64,000 nucleotides of DNA from JALYOK01 sp963840785. Lineage in GTDB: Bacteria > Pseudomonadota > Gammaproteobacteria > Burkholderiales > JALYOK01. The translations under genes and the position numbers were made by a program. Below are positions 62,833 through 64,000 of this stretch, one piece after another; the stretch's first letter is position 1; each line of letters begins with the position of its first letter. The notes under the pieces were generated by a model. That model ran no database searches, was not told the origin of the DNA, and was given only the letters and a program-made list of their open reading frames with translations. The stretch lies in NCBI GenBank assembly GCA_963840785.1, contig CAWJAF010000001.1, forward strand, positions 62,001-126,000, read 5' to 3'.

Positions 62833-64000
62833 ATGTCCCTGAGAAAAAACATACTTTTCAACTATATTAGCCAAATTTATGTGACGTTGATCGGCATCGC
62901 CATGGTGCCTATGTATATCAGATACATGGGTGCCGAAGCTTACGGACTAGTTGGTTTTTTCTCTATGCTGCAAGCATTATTCATGCTGTTAGACATGGGG
63001 CTCACTCCGACAATGGCGCGTGAGACGGCGCGCTTTCGTGGCGGCGCGACCGATGCGTTGAGCTATCGCCGATTGGTACGTGCGCTGGAAGGCGTTTTTC
63101 TTGTTCTAGCACTCCTCGGCGGCGTAGCCATGATCGCTACATCCGGCAGAATTGCTGAGGATTGGTTGCAAGCATCACAGCTACCGATAGCTGAGGTAAA
63201 AATATCGATACAGCTGATGGGGATAATCATCGCGATGCGTTTGATGTGTGGGTTGTATCGCGGCACTATCAGCGGTTCGGAGCGATTGGTGTGGTTGAGT
63301 ATTTTTAACTCGATAATTGCGACACTTCGCTTTGTTGGCGTGTTTCCACTATTGATGTTTGTGGGTGCGACACCAACGATATTTTTTAGCTTCCAACTCT
63401 TCGTCGCGATGATTGAATTGGCAGGGCTTCTGTTTTATTCCCGTCGTTTGATGCCCGCCGCTCCGCAAGGCATGCAGTTGCCTTGGGATCGGGCGGCGCT
63501 TCGATCACTGCTTAAATTTTCGCTGGCTATCGCTTTCACTTCGTCAGTTTGGGTGTTAGTCACGCAAACCGACAAATTGGTGTTGTCTAAAATTTTGCCC
63601 TTAGCTGAGTATGGCTACTTCACCCTGGCAGTCCTGGTGGCTAGCGGCGTAATGATTATTAGTTTACCTATAAGTGGCGCGATTATGCCGCGGATGTCGA
63701 AATTAGAAGCGGAAGGTGACCACGTCGGACTAGTTCACGTATATCGCCAGGCTACTCAATTAGTTGCGGTGCTGGCGGGCGCCTCTTCAGTTACCTTGGC
63801 TTTTTGCGCTGAGCCGCTGTTATGGGCGTGGACAGGAGATCGGTATCTGGCTCATCAAGCTGCTCCTGTCCTAGTCCTGTATGCACTCGGTAACGGCATC
63901 CTGGCCGTAGCTGCTTTTCCTTATTACATGCAATATGCTAAAGGTGATCTGCGCCTTCATTTGATTGGTAATGCGGCGTTTGTTGTATTGCTGGTACCTT
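62833..64000 (+). CDS. Wzx-type polysaccharide flippase (3' end outside window)
   Basis: The frame from ATG 62833 stays open to the window end (389 codons). It begins LRKNILFNYISQIYVTLIGI, followed by MYIRYMGAEAYGLVGFFSML and further membrane segments, the MOP/PST flippase pattern. Wzx moves undecaprenyl-linked repeat units across the inner membrane. The start lies five bases after the previous stop. Confidence 0.88.
   Translation, partial: MSLRKNILFNYISQIYVTLIGIAMVPMYIRYMGAEAYGLVGFFSMLQALFMLLDMGLTPTMARETARFRGGATDALSYRRLVRALEGVFLVLALLGGVAMIATSGRIAEDWLQASQLPIAEVKISIQLMGIIIAMRLMCGLYRGTISGSERLVWLSIFNSIIATLRFVGVFPLLMFVGATPTIFFSFQLFVAMIELAGLLFYSRRLMPAAPQGMQLPWDRAALRSLLKFSLAIAFTSSVWVLVTQTDKLVLSKILPLAEYGYFTLAVLVASGVMIISLPISGAIMPRMSKLEAEGDHVGLVHVYRQATQLVAVLAGASSVTLAFCAEPLLWAWTGDRYLAHQAAPVLVLYALGNGILAVAAFPYYMQYAKGDLRLHLIGNAAFVVLLVP

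Noticed and set aside
1..64000. CRISPR arrays, rRNA genes, prophage or integrase genes
   Set aside because: No regularly spaced repeats, rRNA sequence, phage structural genes or tyrosine/serine recombinase motifs were seen.

Overview
The window looks like a chromosomal segment of a Gram-negative proteobacterium, most likely a betaproteobacterium. The evidence is the division/cell-wall order murB-ddl-ftsQ-ftsA-ftsZ-lpxC, the hemE/priA neighbourhood, a gltB/gltD pair, and a pcm-tolC-waaA-waaC block. The assignment rests on gene content and order only; no rRNA or tRNA gene was found.

Region by region. (1) 0-6.1 kb: end of the dcw cluster with tightly overlapping genes, then lpxC behind its own extended -10 promoter and a 5' UTR hairpin. 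(2) 6.1-20.1 kb: housekeeping genes, mostly on the minus strand: a DciA-like protein, priA, hemE, a NIPSNAP protein, pyrF (+), an SRAP protein (+), a DsbA-fold isomerase, two small exported proteins, gltD and gltB. The 337-bp hemE-priA gap holds a cluster of DnaA-box sequences. (3) 20.1-30.4 kb: a large Ig-repeat lipoprotein, aroB (one frameshift) and aroK, thiC with a TPP riboswitch, a chemoreceptor, bioD and bioA. (4) 30.4-41 kb: an accessory island. It carries dispersed palindromic repeats, an interrupted CxxC membrane gene and a DUF433/DUF5615 toxin-antitoxin-like pair. These are followed by a one-strand operon for a molybdenum hydroxylase, a 6-hydroxynicotinate reductase-like Fe-S protein, a UPF0280 (ApbE-superfamily) protein, a DUF1185 protein, an enamidase-like amidohydrolase and a Tat-exported nicotinamidase-like hydrolase. 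Together these look like a reductive pathway for nicotinate or a related N-heterocycle.

(5) 41-46.5 kb: pcm, tolC, waaA, waaC and a core glycosyltransferase, an outer-membrane/LPS block. (6) 46.5-52.3 kb: a rearranged segment. A Phd/VapC-type toxin-antitoxin pair plus a UDP-glucuronate 4-epimerase gene occurs twice. Copy 1 is intact; copy 2 is decayed. Between the copies lie a truncated DUF4143 ATPase and an IS4-superfamily transposase, and a 24-bp stub of a third epimerase start sits upstream of copy 1. (7) 53-64 kb: a surface-glycan cluster with methyltransferases, a DegT aminotransferase, a WbqC protein, two related beta-propeller glycosidase-like proteins, a GNAT acetyltransferase, a DPM1-type glycosyltransferase, GtrA, a GT-C-like membrane protein and a Wzx flippase cut by the window end. 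From 53.9 to 60 kb nearly every gene carries single-base indels, mostly deletions in short runs. The reconstructed proteins are otherwise complete, so base-call errors are at least as likely as real decay.

The most interesting items are the N-heterocycle operon with its fused/frameshifted hydroxylase, the oriC-like DnaA-box cluster between hemE and priA, and the duplicated toxin-antitoxin/epimerase module.
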